This document shows positions 9,824 to 18,633 of a stretch of DNA of 62,344 nucleotides, piece after piece. The DNA is from a bacterium (GTDB lineage: Bacteria > Chloroflexota > Dormibacteria > Aeolococcales > Bog-877): the NCBI GenBank assembly GCA_021816695.1, contig JAKAXE010000006.1, forward strand, positions 1 through 62,344, written 5' to 3'. Position 1 is the first letter of the stretch; each line of letters starts with the position of its first letter. The translations under genes were made by a program, and so were the position numbers. The notes below the pieces were generated by a model. The model worked only from the letters and a program-made list of their open reading frames with translations, was not told where the DNA came from and ran no database searches.

Positions 9824-11368
9824 TCAGCGGTCACGCAGGGTGAGCCGGTCGGCGAAGGCCTCAAGTCGCGACCTGAGGGAGGGAGGGAGACCAGCGATGT
9901 GGGCCAGAGCCGCCCCGCTCCAGCCGTCGGCCACCTCACGGGCACCAGCGAGGGCGCCGGACTCGTGGACCAGCGACACCACCTGTTCCCGCAACAACGC
10001 GGCCTCCGAGGGGGAAACTCGCTCCATGCGGCGAAGGCGAACGAGCACCTCGGCGCGGTGCGGCCCCCGGAGGGCGCAGAGAACGGGGAGCCCGCAAATC
10101 CCCTGGGCGAGGTCGATCCCCGCCGGTTTGCCGGTTCGGCCGGGGTCGCTGAAGTCGAGGCAGTCGTCGATCCCCTGGAAGGCCAGACCCAGATCGCGGG
10201 CGAACCTCGCCACCGCCTTGACCTCCCGGGTACCGGCCCCGGAAACCAGGGCACCGATGGATCCGCAGGCGGAGAGGAGGGAGCCGGTCTTGCGGCGCGC
10301 GACTTGGACATACGGGGCGAGTGCCCCCGACCACACCGAGCGGCGTTCCAACTCCAGGAGCTGCCCGTCGGCGATCTCCACCAGCGCCCTGGCGAATGCC
10401 CGCGATACCCGCACGTCGCCGAGCCTGGCTACCATCCCCGAGGCGCGCCCCAGGTAGAAATCGCCCACTCCGAGCGCGACCAGAGGTCCCTGGGTGGAAG
10501 CGACCGTGGGGGCTCCCCGGCGCGAATCGGCCCCGTCGACGAGGTCGTCGTGGCAGAGGGTGGCGGCGTGGATGATCTCCATCGCGGCGGCGCCGCTCAG
10601 GGCCGTGCCCGGGCGGTAGACGGGCCCCAGCTCCGCGGCGATGAGCAGTAGGCGGGCCCGAATCCGCTTCCCACCGGCCCCCAGAAGGCGGGCCATCGGG
10701 GCAGCCACCGCAGCCGGGTCCCCGCTCAGGGTGCGCCCGAGCTGCCGTTCCAGGGGGTCGCGGGAGGACAGGAGTGCCCCCACCTCCGGGGGCACCGGGA
10801 GCGAGTCGCCGTCGGCGCCGCCAACCGCAGCCAGCCGCCGGCCGCCGCGCCACCACCGGGCCTGGGCCTCGCCCGAGGCTCCGGCCGCGCGGGCCGCGCT
10901 CCAGCCGGCCGGAGGCAGCAGCTGGCGCACCACGACCCCGATGTCCGCCCCATTGGCCAGCGCCGCCCCGGCCGAGGTCAGCCCGTCGGCGAGGGCGGCC
11001 TCATACTCAACGCTGGCGCAGCGGGTCAAGAGGGCGGCGGCCTGAGCCAGGCAGTAGTCCCCGGCCAGCGTCCCCACGCCGACCTGGGAGCGGCCGCGAG
11101 CTGCCGCCCAATGCCACTCCAAAGCCCGCTGGGTCAGCTCGACGGCGCCCGCGAGTTGAGCCACCGAGGGCGCCACCCTGGGAGCGGAGGCTCCCGCCCG
11201 GATCGCCCAGAGGGCGGCCACCCCAAGCTCCTCAGTGGCCCGGAGGGGGCCGCCGCCGAACTGCAGTCCCTCGATCTGCGCCAGGGTGGTCCGGTACAGC
11301 TCCCGACCCAGCCGCCCGCGCACCGGCGGGGCCGCCTCGGGTATCCCGACCGATACCGAGGCAGTCAT
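9824..11368 (-). CDS. Polyprenyl synthetase family protein with an extra degenerate N-terminal half-domain
   Basis: A 514-residue protein, well above the usual 300-350. The C-terminal ~300 residues are a full trans-prenyltransferase: GGKRIRARLLL, the first Asp-rich motif CHDDLVDGAD, RKTGSLL, and the second Asp-rich motif GIDDCLDFSDP. It would extend isoprenyl diphosphates with IPP in the cytosol, probably for menaquinone or undecaprenyl chains. The N-terminal ~200 residues contain LAGDYCLAQAAALLTRCASV, which resembles the helix after the first Asp-rich motif in prenyl synthases but lacks the aspartates. This suggests an internal duplication with one dead copy, perhaps structural. The ATG overlaps the upstream small-gene stop (ATGA). 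Confidence 0.82.
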   Translation of the reverse strand: MTASVSVGIPEAAPPVRGRLGRELYRTTLAQIEGLQFGGGPLRATEELGVAALWAIRAGASAPRVAPSVAQLAGAVELTQRALEWHWAAARGRSQVGVGTLAGDYCLAQAAALLTRCASVEYEAALADGLTSAGAALANGADIGVVVRQLLPPAGWSAARAAGASGEAQARWWRGGRRLAAVGGADGDSLPVPPEVGALLSSRDPLERQLGRTLSGDPAAVAAPMARLLGAGGKRIRARLLLIAAELGPVYRPGTALSGAAAMEIIHAATLCHDDLVDGADSRRGAPTVASTQGPLVALGVGDFYLGRASGMVARLGDVRVSRAFARALVEIADGQLLELERRSVWSGALAPYVQVARRKTGSLLSACGSIGALVSGAGTREVKAVARFARDLGLAFQGIDDCLDFSDPGRTGKPAGIDLAQGICGLPVLCALRGPHRAEVLVRLRRMERVSPSEAALLREQVVSLVHESGALAGAREVADGWSGAALAHIAGLPPSLRSRLEAFADRLTLRDR

Positions 11369-11643
11369 GCGTCAGCCCTGGGATGGCGAACCAGGAACCC
11401 TGCACTCAGCAGCGCGACCAGCAGCAGAAGTCCCACCACCGCCAGCAGCATCTCCGCCGACCCGTGGCCGACCACCGCCAGCACCAGCACCGAAAGACCG
11501 GCCGGCGCGTAGCCCCAGGTGAGAAGGCCGCTGCGCCGCACCAGGATTCGGGCCCTCCGAAGGGACCCGGACGGCGGACCCAGCCGGAGCAGGCCGGCCG
11601 CCACCAGGATGGCAACCACCAGACCCAGCACTGCGGAGAGCAC
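11365..11643 (-). CDS. Small membrane protein of unknown function
   Basis: About 92 residues with two to three hydrophobic helices separated by a basic loop (RRARILVRRSG). I do not recognise a family. The GTG start at 11643 lies just past the TGA of the preceding small gene (11648-11646), and its own stop overlaps the prenyl synthase start. It therefore sits in a tightly coupled run mnmA - small membrane protein - this gene - prenyl synthase. A role in the membrane with the prenyl product is possible but only inferred from position. Confidence 0.6.
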   Translation of the reverse strand: MLSAVLGLVVAILVAAGLLRLGPPSGSLRRARILVRRSGLLTWGYAPAGLSVLVLAVVGHGSAEMLLAVVGLLLLVALLSAGFLVRHPRADA

Positions 11644-11645
11644 CC

Positions 11646-11978
11646 TCAGGCCTCGCTGTCGGGATTCGCGGCCGGCCCAGTGGGGAGGTGTCGATCCGAT
11701 GGTCTGGGGGCCGGAGGGGGCAGCAGGAGGTACACCGCCAGGGCGGCCACGGCCACGCCGGCCAGGATCAGGGTCGGGACTCCGACCCCCGCGGCCAGCA
11801 CCGGCCCGAATGAACCGTTGAGGGCGCCCACCTCTGCCACGAGGGCGAGGATTGTGGCCGCCCCGACCAGCGCCAGCGGCCAGCTCCACCAGCTGTAGGC
11901 GAGCTGCAGGGAAGCACAGGCGAGGAGGCAGCCGGCCAGGCCCATGAGCAGCAGGACGGCCTCCATCGGCCAGGCCAT
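11646..11978 (-). CDS. Small membrane protein of unknown function
   Basis: A 110-residue protein with three hydrophobic helices and a short proline-rich C-terminal tail (PPPAPRPSDRH). No family is recognised. The ATG overlaps the mnmA stop by one base (TGATG), and the stop is followed at once by the next small membrane gene, so it is part of the same translationally coupled unit. Confidence 0.65.
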   Translation of the reverse strand: MAWPMEAVLLLMGLAGCLLACASLQLAYSWWSWPLALVGAATILALVAEVGALNGSFGPVLAAGVGVPTLILAGVAVAALAVYLLLPPPAPRPSDRHLPTGPAANPDSEA

Positions 11979-13225
11979 CAGTCGAACTCCTCCCCGGATT
12001 CCACCTCGATCTCCCCGCCGGCCACCACCTGGTCCCCATCGTAGAGGACCAGCGACTGGCCCGGCGAGACCGCCGCCTGAGGTGTGGCAAAGCGGATCTC
12101 GGCCCGTTCCCCAGGGATGCGTCGCCAGGTGACCGGGGTCGGCCTGGCGTGGGCCCTGAGCTGGGCGGTCGCCCGGTGCCAGCCGCGGCTTGAGGGGGGT
12201 GCCAGAGCCACGACCCGGCAGATGTGGCAGTTGGATCTCAGCAATGAACTCCAGGGGCCGACCCGGAGGGTGTTGCGGGCGCGGTCCACCGCATAGACGT
12301 AGAGCGGCTCGGCATCCGGTCGGCGGGCCGCCAGGCCCAGGCCATGCCGCTGCCCCACGGTGTAGAAGGGCAGCCCCCGGTGGCGCCCCAGCAACGCCCC
12401 CTCCCGATCGACCACCGGCCCCTCGGAGAACGAGCCGGTGAGTTCCTTTGCCAGCAGCTCCCGATGGTCTCCCCCACCCACGAAGCAGAGCTCCTGGCTG
12501 TCCGGCTTGGCGGCGACGCCAAGGCCGAGCGCGGCGGCCAGCTCACGGACCCTGGGCTTCTCCAGGGAGCCGAGAGGGAACAGGCAGCGGGTGAGGACCT
12601 CGGGAGGCGTCCGATACAGGGTGTACGACTGGTCCTTCCGAAGGTCGTGCGCCCGCCGCAGCACCACCCCTCCTGGGCTGCCCTGCTCCACCTGAGCGTA
12701 GTGACCGGTGGCCAGGTGGCTGGCACCCACCCGCGACATGCGCAGGTAGAGGTCGGCGAACTTGACGGTCTCGTTGCAGCGGACGCAGGGGTTCGGGGTC
12801 CGGCCCCCCCGGTACTCCTCGAGGAAGTGCCCCACCACCGCCCGCTCGAACTGATCGCGCAGGTTGATCACGTAGTGGGGGATCCCCAGCCGGGAGCACA
12901 CCCGCCGAGCGTCCTCCACCGCGTCCAGGGAGCAACAGCCCCCCTCCCCCCGCTCGAAATCCTCATCAGCCCAAAGCCTCATGGTCACCCCGACGACCGG
13001 GAGCCCGGCGGCAGAGAGCATGGCCGCGGCGACCGAACTGTCCACCCCCCCGCTCATGGCCACAGCCACCAGGGTGGGACGAGGCACGGTCCCCGCCAGC
13101 CGCTCCAGCAACGGCCCTGCCCAGGTGGGAAGCAGGGATGCCGTGTGGTCGGTCGGCCCAGAGTTCACCGACGCCTCAGCTTGGTGGAGCCCGCGCACAC
13201 CCATGGCTTGGGTCGCAAGCACCAT
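11978..13225 (-). CDS. mnmA: tRNA-specific 2-thiouridylase MnmA
   Basis: A 415-residue cytosolic enzyme that forms 2-thiouridine at wobble position 34 of Lys, Glu and Gln tRNAs. It shows the PP-loop ATP site SGGVDSS (58-64), the catalytic cysteine in GRTPNPCVRCN, the second catalytic cysteine in SQELCFVG, and the GQRHGLGLA segment. A roughly 45-residue N-terminal extension precedes the usual start; the ATG at 13225 is used here, but a later start closer to VPRPTLVAVAMSGG is possible. It heads the run toward the prenyl synthase and lies downstream of cysO, a sulfur-carrier gene. Confidence 0.93.
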   Translation of the reverse strand: MVLATQAMGVRGLHQAEASVNSGPTDHTASLLPTWAGPLLERLAGTVPRPTLVAVAMSGGVDSSVAAAMLSAAGLPVVGVTMRLWADEDFERGEGGCCSLDAVEDARRVCSRLGIPHYVINLRDQFERAVVGHFLEEYRGGRTPNPCVRCNETVKFADLYLRMSRVGASHLATGHYAQVEQGSPGGVVLRRAHDLRKDQSYTLYRTPPEVLTRCLFPLGSLEKPRVRELAAALGLGVAAKPDSQELCFVGGGDHRELLAKELTGSFSEGPVVDREGALLGRHRGLPFYTVGQRHGLGLAARRPDAEPLYVYAVDRARNTLRVGPWSSLLRSNCHICRVVALAPPSSRGWHRATAQLRAHARPTPVTWRRIPGERAEIRFATPQAAVSPGQSLVLYDGDQVVAGGEIEVESGEEFD

Positions 13226-13245
13226 CTGGGACCTGGCTCGGTCGA

Positions 13246-13527
13246 CTACCTCAGCCCGCCCGCGACGGCGGGAACGATGCTGAGCTCATCCTGGGGCTCG
13301 AGGGCGGTGTCCAGCCCGCCCGAGGTACGGATGTCCTCATCGTTGCGGTAGATGTTGACGAAGTGCCGGAGGGATCCGTCGGCCTCGAAGAGGCGGGCCT
13401 GGAAACCGGGAAACCTCCGCTCCAGGTCGGCCAGTGCCCCGCCCACGGTCGCCGCCTCCACTTGGACCTCGCCCAGACCCCCGGTGAGCTGCCGCAGGGG
13501 GCTGGGGATGCGGACCTTGGTGCTCAT
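13246..13527 (-). CDS. cysO: CysO-like sulfur-carrier protein (MoaD/ThiS family) with residues after the GG
   Basis: A 93-residue ubiquitin-fold carrier. HFVNIYRNDEDIRTSGGL and the C-terminal VPAVAGG closely resemble mycobacterial CysO, which carries a thiocarboxylate used by CysM to make cysteine. Here the diglycine (90-91) is followed by Leu-Arg, so the protein would need trimming before activation. A matching JAMM peptidase (Mec-like, 29,298) and cysM (29,789) are elsewhere in this window rather than adjacent. The ATG at 13527 is preferred over an upstream TTG because AGGA lies 8 bases before it. Confidence 0.85.
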   Translation of the reverse strand: MSTKVRIPSPLRQLTGGLGEVQVEAATVGGALADLERRFPGFQARLFEADGSLRHFVNIYRNDEDIRTSGGLDTALEPQDELSIVPAVAGGLR

Positions 13528-13578
13528 TTTCAATCCTGGGTGGGTCGATCGGATGCTGTGGAAAGGTGCCGGAGATGC

Positions 13579-13980
13579 TCAGGCCGGGGTCGAGGGCGGA
13601 GCAGCCGCCGAGGCGTCCACAGCGGCGATCACCACCGCGGTGCCGTAGGCGAGGATCTCGCTCACTCCAGGGGACAGTTCATTGGAGTCGTACCGCATCG
13701 CCAGGACCGCGTTGGCGCCTAGGGCAGCGGCGTGCTCGACCATGAGGTCGAACGCCTCCTGGCGGGCGTGGTCGCTCATTGTCATGTACACGGTCTGGCG
13801 GCCACCCACGAACTGCTGCAGCCCGGCCCCGATGTTGCCGACCACCGAGCGCGAGCGGATCATGAGGCCCCGCACCACGCCCAGCTGGCGTACCACGCGA
13901 TAACCGTCGAACCCCGCGCCCGTGGTGACCCAGAGCGGGGGGCGGTTGTGTCCTGTCTCTGGTTCCGGCTGGTAGCTCAT
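13579..13980 (-). CDS. YbjQ/DUF74 family protein
   Basis: A 133-residue protein of the YbjQ (DUF74) family, described as putative heavy-metal-binding. Visible family pieces are DGYRVVRQLGVVRGLMIRSR, the central GGRQTVYMTM, and LGANAVLAMRYDSNEL, followed by AYGTAVVI. These form small pentameric beta-rich proteins of unknown physiological role. The ATG overlaps the stop of the NUDIX-like gene (ATGA), so the two are probably made together. Confidence 0.85.
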   Translation of the reverse strand: MSYQPEPETGHNRPPLWVTTGAGFDGYRVVRQLGVVRGLMIRSRSVVGNIGAGLQQFVGGRQTVYMTMSDHARQEAFDLMVEHAAALGANAVLAMRYDSNELSPGVSEILAYGTAVVIAAVDASAAAPPSTPA

Positions 13981-14744
13981 CCCCGGAGTCTACCAGCCGC
14001 CCCCGCTGGTGAGGCGGGGAGGGTGATCTCCGAGCCGAAGTCCGTCAGGTGATCCCCGGCCCCCCTCAGCAGGCGGTCGTACACAAACTGGGACCACGTC
14101 TCCATCTCCAGGTAGAGCACCTCGAGTTCGGGCACCGCCAGGAGGCGCCCCTCCAGCTTGTCCTCCTCGCGGACGGTGACTCCCGCCTCCCCGGCGGTGA
14201 CCATCACCAAAACTCCCAGATGGACCCGGCCCACCTCACCTGCGCCATCCTTGATCAGCCCCGCGAGCCGCCCGGCGGCGGGCTCGGGGGAGACCACCTC
14301 CTCGGCCCACTCCCTGAGGCAGCCGTTCAGAAAGGCCGACTCGAGCGGACCATCCGCGGAGTTGATGTGGCCCCCCACCCCCAGGGTCACCTGCCCCCGC
14401 AGCCGGCGCTCACTGCCCCGGCCCAGTCGGCGCATCGCCAGCACCTTCTGGCCGGAGCTGACCACCAGGTGAGGGATCACCTGCTGCCAGCGGTCGTCAT
14501 CCTCGACCTCAGCCCTCGGCAGGAAACGCCCGTGGCGCGGGATGGCGGCGAGGACCTCGCCAACCCCTTCCCGGCGGATCCCGTGCCAGGGGACCGGTCC
14601 AAGGGCGACCTCGCGGGGCAGGACCAGCACCTCCTCCCGTCCCGCCAGGACCCCGACCGGGCCAGGGGTCGCCTTGGACACCTCAGCTATCCCGACTTCC
14701 GCAGGGCCGGCGTCGCGACTCGCTCTGGCATCGAGCGTGAGCAT
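13977..14744 (-). CDS. NUDIX-superfamily phosphoesterase-like protein
   Basis: About 255 residues. The middle carries a NUDIX-like strand-helix pattern: VTLGVGGHINSADG, then ESAFLNGCLREWAEEV, where the canonical GX5EX7REUXEE box is only partly kept (REWAEEV). It resembles COG4112-type predicted phosphoesterases. The N-terminal part has LPREVALGPVPWHGI and RAEVEDDDRWQQVIPH. The ATG at 14744 is chosen because longer versions run into the divergent reductase gene (start 14795). The substrate is unknown. Confidence 0.65.
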   Translation of the reverse strand: MLTLDARASRDAGPAEVGIAEVSKATPGPVGVLAGREEVLVLPREVALGPVPWHGIRREGVGEVLAAIPRHGRFLPRAEVEDDDRWQQVIPHLVVSSGQKVLAMRRLGRGSERRLRGQVTLGVGGHINSADGPLESAFLNGCLREWAEEVVSPEPAAGRLAGLIKDGAGEVGRVHLGVLVMVTAGEAGVTVREEDKLEGRLLAVPELEVLYLEMETWSQFVYDRLLRGAGDHLTDFGSEITLPASPAGAAGRLRG

Positions 14745-14794
14745 AATCGGGCGGCCGGGCGCCTGCTGCCGGAGCGGCTGGGCGCTACCCTGCC

Positions 14795-16039
14795 GTGGTG
14801 GCCGCCTCTGCCGTGTTCGCCATCGCTGGGGGGGGCTTGGCCGGGGGCCGAGCGGTCGAACGCCTTCGGGAGCTGGGATTCGACGGCCGGCTGGTGTTGT
14901 TGACTGACGAGCCGCGCCTTCCCCACGAGCGCCCCCCACTCTCCAAGCAGTACTTGAGAGGACAGCTGGCAGAGTCCCGACTTCTCGTCCGCCCGGCCGC
15001 GTTCTATGCCGAGAATGCCGTGGAGGTTCGGACCTCGACCAGGGTCGCCGGGCTCTCCCCGGGGGACCGGACCCTCACCCTGGCTGACGGGGAACGACTG
15101 CGGTATGACCGACTCCTGCTGGCTCTGGGCTCGGAACCGGTCCGCCCGGGCATCCCCGGCGCCGATCTTCCCGGGGTGGAGACGCTCCGCACCGTCGAAG
15201 ATGCCGACCGGATCCGCCAGCGGCTCCGTCCCGGTGCCGCGGTTCTGGTCCTGGGGGCGGGGTTCCTGGGCAGCGAGGTGGCGGCCACCGCCCGGGAGGC
15301 CGGCTGCAGAGTTCATCTGGTGGAGGCTGGGCCGGCTCCCCTTGTGGCATTCGGGCCCGAGGTCGCAGAGTGGGCCGCGAACCAGCACCGGGAGCGCGGG
15401 GTGGAGCTCTGCACCGGCGCCACGGTGACCCGTTTCGAGGGCACCGGGGAGGTGGAGGCGGCGGTCCTGGATAACGGGGCCACCATCCGCTGCCAGCTGG
15501 TGGTGCTGGCGGTCGGCGCCAGGCCCCGGGTACAGCTGGCCCAGGGGGCCGGTCTCCAGGTTGAGGACGGGGTGCTGGTTGACGGCGCCTGCCGCACCTC
15601 TGTACCGGAGATCCTGGCCGCGGGGGACATCGCCCGCTTCCCCAGCCCTGGCGGGACCACCCGCTCCGAGCACTGGGACAACGCCCAGCTCCAGGGGCGC
15701 CACGCAGCGGAGTCGATGCTCGGTCCTGTAGGTGACTTCTCGGCCCTGCCCTACATCTGGACCGAGCTCTACGGCTCGACCGTCCAGCAGTTGGGAACCT
15801 GGACGCCGGGACGCCCCTCGCTGGTGCGGGGCGACCCAGCTTCCGGTCGCTTCACCGCCCTGCAGCTGGACGGCGGGCAGCTGCGGGCCTGCGTTGCCGT
15901 GAACCAGTACCCGGCCGTCAAATGGGCACGCCGGGTGATGGAATCGGCCACCGTCCTTGACCCCGACAGCCTAGACAAGGACGGTCCGAGGGCGTGGTCG
16001 GAGCGGGCGCCCGGACCCCTCACCCTGCGCCTGGATTAG
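14795..16039 (+). CDS. FAD/NAD(P)-dependent ferredoxin reductase-type oxidoreductase
   Basis: A 414-residue flavoprotein of the rubredoxin/ferredoxin reductase family. It shows the N-terminal FAD fold (FAIAGGGLAGGRAVERLRE), ERPPLSKQYLRG, the second Rossmann fold for NAD(P)H (VLVLGAGFLGSEVA), and the FAD-closing strand ILAAGDIARFPSP. It probably passes electrons from NAD(P)H to a ferredoxin for a P450 or dioxygenase, but no such partner is adjacent. It is divergent from the NUDIX-like gene (50-base gap) and its stop codon lies inside a palindrome preceding the fab operon. Confidence 0.88.
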   Translation: MVAASAVFAIAGGGLAGGRAVERLRELGFDGRLVLLTDEPRLPHERPPLSKQYLRGQLAESRLLVRPAAFYAENAVEVRTSTRVAGLSPGDRTLTLADGERLRYDRLLLALGSEPVRPGIPGADLPGVETLRTVEDADRIRQRLRPGAAVLVLGAGFLGSEVAATAREAGCRVHLVEAGPAPLVAFGPEVAEWAANQHRERGVELCTGATVTRFEGTGEVEAAVLDNGATIRCQLVVLAVGARPRVQLAQGAGLQVEDGVLVDGACRTSVPEILAAGDIARFPSPGGTTRSEHWDNAQLQGRHAAESMLGPVGDFSALPYIWTELYGSTVQQLGTWTPGRPSLVRGDPASGRFTALQLDGGQLRACVAVNQYPAVKWARRVMESATVLDPDSLDKDGPRAWSERAPGPLTLRLD

Positions 16040-16053
16040 GACATCATGTCCTA
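16037..16053. promoter_or_regulatory. Candidate operator palindrome before the fatty-acid operon
   Basis: TAGGACATCATGTCCTA is a perfect 17-base palindrome with 8-base arms around a central C, overlapping the reductase stop codon and lying 71 bases before fabF. The one-base centre makes an RNA hairpin poor, so a dimeric repressor site is more likely. A possible -10 element (TATGCT) lies downstream, near 16,110. Confidence 0.45.
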
Positions 16054-16123
16054 GGCAGGAGCCATCTTCTCAGTCAGGCAGGCCGATGCGATCCGAACAC
16101 TTTGTCCCTATGCTGAGGTTTCA

Positions 16124-17401
16124 GTGACCGGTTCGGACGGGGCGGGGGTGAGGGTGGCGATCACCGGCATGGGTTTGGTGACGCCAGTGGGCACCGGCGT
16201 GGAGGCGGTCTGGGAGAGCCTGAGTCAGGGGCGCTCGGGGATCGGGCCGATCACCCAGTTCGACACCACCGGCTACCCCACCCAGATCGCGGGGGAGGTG
16301 CGGGACTTCGATCCCGCGCTGTACATGGACCGCAAGACGGCCCGCCATGTGGCCCGCTACTGCCAGCTGGGGCTAGCGGCGGCGCGCATGGCGGTCGAGG
16401 ACAGCGGCCTTCGGCCCTCGACCATGGACCCGGATGCCGTCGGAGTGGTGCTGAGCTCCGGTGCCGGAGGGATGGAGGAGATCGAGCGCGGGCACCGGAT
16501 GCTTCTGGACCGGGGGGTGAGCCGGATCAGCCCCTTCACCGCACCCATGATGATCACCGACATCGCCGCCGGCCTGGTAGCGATTGAGCTCCAGGCGGGA
16601 GGGCCGAACTACGCGGTGGTGAGCGCCTGCGCCAGCAGCGGACACGCCATCGCCGATGGCTTCGAGGTTATCCGCCGGGGGGACGCGGTGGCGATGATCG
16701 CCGGCGGCGCCGAGGCGTCCCTCACCCCGCTCATGATCGGCGCGTTCTGCCAGCTGAGCGCCATGAGCCGGCGCAACCAGGATCCCACCGCTGCTTCGCG
16801 CCCCTTCGACCTGGGCCGGGACGGCTTCGTCATGTCAGAGGGGGCCGCGGTTCTGGTGCTCGAGGAGATGGGCCACGCGCTCTCCCGGGGGGCCCGGATC
16901 TGGGGTGAGGTGCTGGGGGCGGGAGCGAGCGCCGACATGTACCACTTCACGGCCCCGGATCCCGAGGGGCGGGGGGCCGCCCGGGCGATGCGAGCCGCCC
17001 TGCGCAAGGCTGGTCTCAGACCGGAGGACGTGGACTACGTCAACGCCCACGGGACCTCGACCCAGCTGGGCGACATCGCCGAGACCCTGGCCATCCACCA
17101 GGTGCTGGGCGAGCGCGCCCGGACCGTCCCCGTGAGCTCCACAAAGTCGATGACCGGGCATCTGCTGGGAGCCGCCGGGGCCATCGAGGCCGCCGCGTGC
17201 GTGCTGGCCATGGACCGGGGCCTGGTGCCGCCAACCATCAACCTCGAAGATCAGGATCCGCAATGCGACCTCGACTATGTCCCCAACCGGGCCCGGCCGG
17301 CGGACGTGCGCGTCTCGCTCTCGAACTCCTTCGGGTTCGGAGGACACAACGCCAGCCTGGTTTTGGGACGGGGCACTTCGGCCAACTCCAAAGGAGCGTG
17401 A
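16124..17401 (+). CDS. fabF: Beta-ketoacyl-ACP synthase II (KAS II)
   Basis: A 425-residue condensing enzyme that extends acyl-ACP with malonyl-ACP. The Cys-His-His catalytic triad is visible: the cysteine at about 169 in VVSACASSGHA, the first histidine in VNAHGTSTQLGD, and the second in STKSMTGHLLGAAGA. The thiolase fold ends with SNSFGFGGHNASLVL. The GTG start is close after a purine-rich stretch. It is the first gene of a fabF-acpP-fabD-fabG operon; fabH, fabI and fabZ are not in this window. Confidence 0.95.
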   Translation: MTGSDGAGVRVAITGMGLVTPVGTGVEAVWESLSQGRSGIGPITQFDTTGYPTQIAGEVRDFDPALYMDRKTARHVARYCQLGLAAARMAVEDSGLRPSTMDPDAVGVVLSSGAGGMEEIERGHRMLLDRGVSRISPFTAPMMITDIAAGLVAIELQAGGPNYAVVSACASSGHAIADGFEVIRRGDAVAMIAGGAEASLTPLMIGAFCQLSAMSRRNQDPTAASRPFDLGRDGFVMSEGAAVLVLEEMGHALSRGARIWGEVLGAGASADMYHFTAPDPEGRGAARAMRAALRKAGLRPEDVDYVNAHGTSTQLGDIAETLAIHQVLGERARTVPVSSTKSMTGHLLGAAGAIEAAACVLAMDRGLVPPTINLEDQDPQCDLDYVPNRARPADVRVSLSNSFGFGGHNASLVLGRGTSANSKGA

Positions 17402-17405
17402 ACAG

Positions 17406-17678
17406 GTGAGCGCCACAAACCCGGCCCCCTCAAGGGAGCCCCTCGACTTTTCGGAACTCCAGCGGATGGCGGGTGAGATCCTCGGAGTGGATGCCGACCG
17501 CGTCCAGCTGGATGTCAGCTTCGCTCGCGACCTGGCCGCGGACTCGCTGGACCTGGTCGAGCTGATCATGGCCATCGAGGACCGCTACCAGGTGTCCCTG
17601 CCGCCCGAGCGGCTGGAGGGCATGCGCAAGGTGGGGGATCTCTGGGAGTTCCTCATGGAGCAGCACGGGGCGGCGTGA
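17406..17678 (+). CDS. acpP: Acyl carrier protein
   Basis: A 90-residue acidic helical protein with the phosphopantetheine attachment serine in DLAADSLDLVELIMAIED. It has an N-terminal extension of about 12 residues compared with E. coli AcpP. I use the GTG at 17406, which follows the fabF stop by 4 bases and is preceded by GGAGCG. Its stop overlaps the fabD start (GTGA). It carries the growing acyl chain for FabF, FabD and FabG encoded beside it. Confidence 0.95.
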   Translation: MSATNPAPSREPLDFSELQRMAGEILGVDADRVQLDVSFARDLAADSLDLVELIMAIEDRYQVSLPPERLEGMRKVGDLWEFLMEQHGAA

Positions 17679-18631
17679 CCCTGTCCCTCCCCCTCCCCAC
17701 CCTCAGCGGCCCACTGGCCCTCCTCTTCCCCGGTCAGGGGGTGCAGCGTCCAGGCATGGGCCGGGACCTTGACCGCCTGTTCCCCTCCGCCCGGGCCGCA
17801 CTCCAGCGGGCGGAGGAGGTGCTGCAGATGCCGGTCCGTCGGCTCTGCTTCGAAGGTCCCGCGGAGGAGCTGTTCCGCACCGAGAACATCCAGCCCTGCG
17901 TGGTCGCAGTTTCGTATGCGGCCCACCAGGCGTTCCGGGAGCGCTTTGGGGAGGTCGGGGTGGAGGCGGTCGCCGGCCACAGCCTCGGGGAGATCAGCGC
18001 CTGCGCCGCGTCCGGGGCCTTCAGTTGGGAAGAGGCGCTCCTCCTGGTGCGGGAACGCGGTCGGCTGATGGCCGCCGCGGCGGAGACCAGCCCGGGGCGG
18101 ATGCTAGCAATCGTGGGCTTGGACGAGGGTCAGGTCGAGGAGATCCGGGCCGCCGCCGGTAGCCAGGGTGGCATCTGGATGGCCAATCTGAACTCGCCGA
18201 CCCAGTTCATTCTGAGCGGGGAGGCGGCGGCCATCTCCCGGGCTGAGGAGATGGCCAACCGGGCCGGCGCCCGCCGGGTCACCGTCCTGGAGATCCCGCT
18301 GGCCGCCCACTCCCCCCTCATGGCGCGGGCGGCCCTGGCGCTGGCGGAAAAGGTCCGGCAGCTGCCCATCCGTCCACCCCAGATCCCCCTGGTGGCCAAC
18401 GGCAGCGGGCTGGTGCTGCGGTCGGCCCGCTCCCTGCGCTCCGAGCTCCAGGGGCATCTCCTGAGGCCCGTGCAGTGGGCCCGGACCATGGCCGCCCTGC
18501 AGCGGCTCCGGGTGGGCACGGTGGTGGAGCTGGGCCCGGGACGGGTCCTCGCCAGCCTGGCCGCCAAGCACATGCCGGGGGTCTCGACCTGGAACGCGGA
18601 CGAGCTCCTGGTTGAGCCGGAGCTGGGCTAG
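17675..18631 (+). CDS. fabD: Malonyl-CoA:ACP transacylase
   Basis: A 318-residue enzyme that loads malonyl groups onto ACP. It shows the start motif LALLFPGQGVQRPGMG, the catalytic serine in VAGHSLGEISA, the substrate arginine region LVRERGRLM, and the catalytic histidine in PLAAHSPLM, with the closing GPGRVLASL. The GTG start overlaps the acpP stop. A longer overlapping reading on the opposite strand has no known family. Confidence 0.95.
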   Translation: MTLSLPLPTLSGPLALLFPGQGVQRPGMGRDLDRLFPSARAALQRAEEVLQMPVRRLCFEGPAEELFRTENIQPCVVAVSYAAHQAFRERFGEVGVEAVAGHSLGEISACAASGAFSWEEALLLVRERGRLMAAAAETSPGRMLAIVGLDEGQVEEIRAAAGSQGGIWMANLNSPTQFILSGEAAAISRAEEMANRAGARRVTVLEIPLAAHSPLMARAALALAEKVRQLPIRPPQIPLVANGSGLVLRSARSLRSELQGHLLRPVQWARTMAALQRLRVGTVVELGPGRVLASLAAKHMPGVSTWNADELLVEPELG

Positions 18632-18633
18632 CG

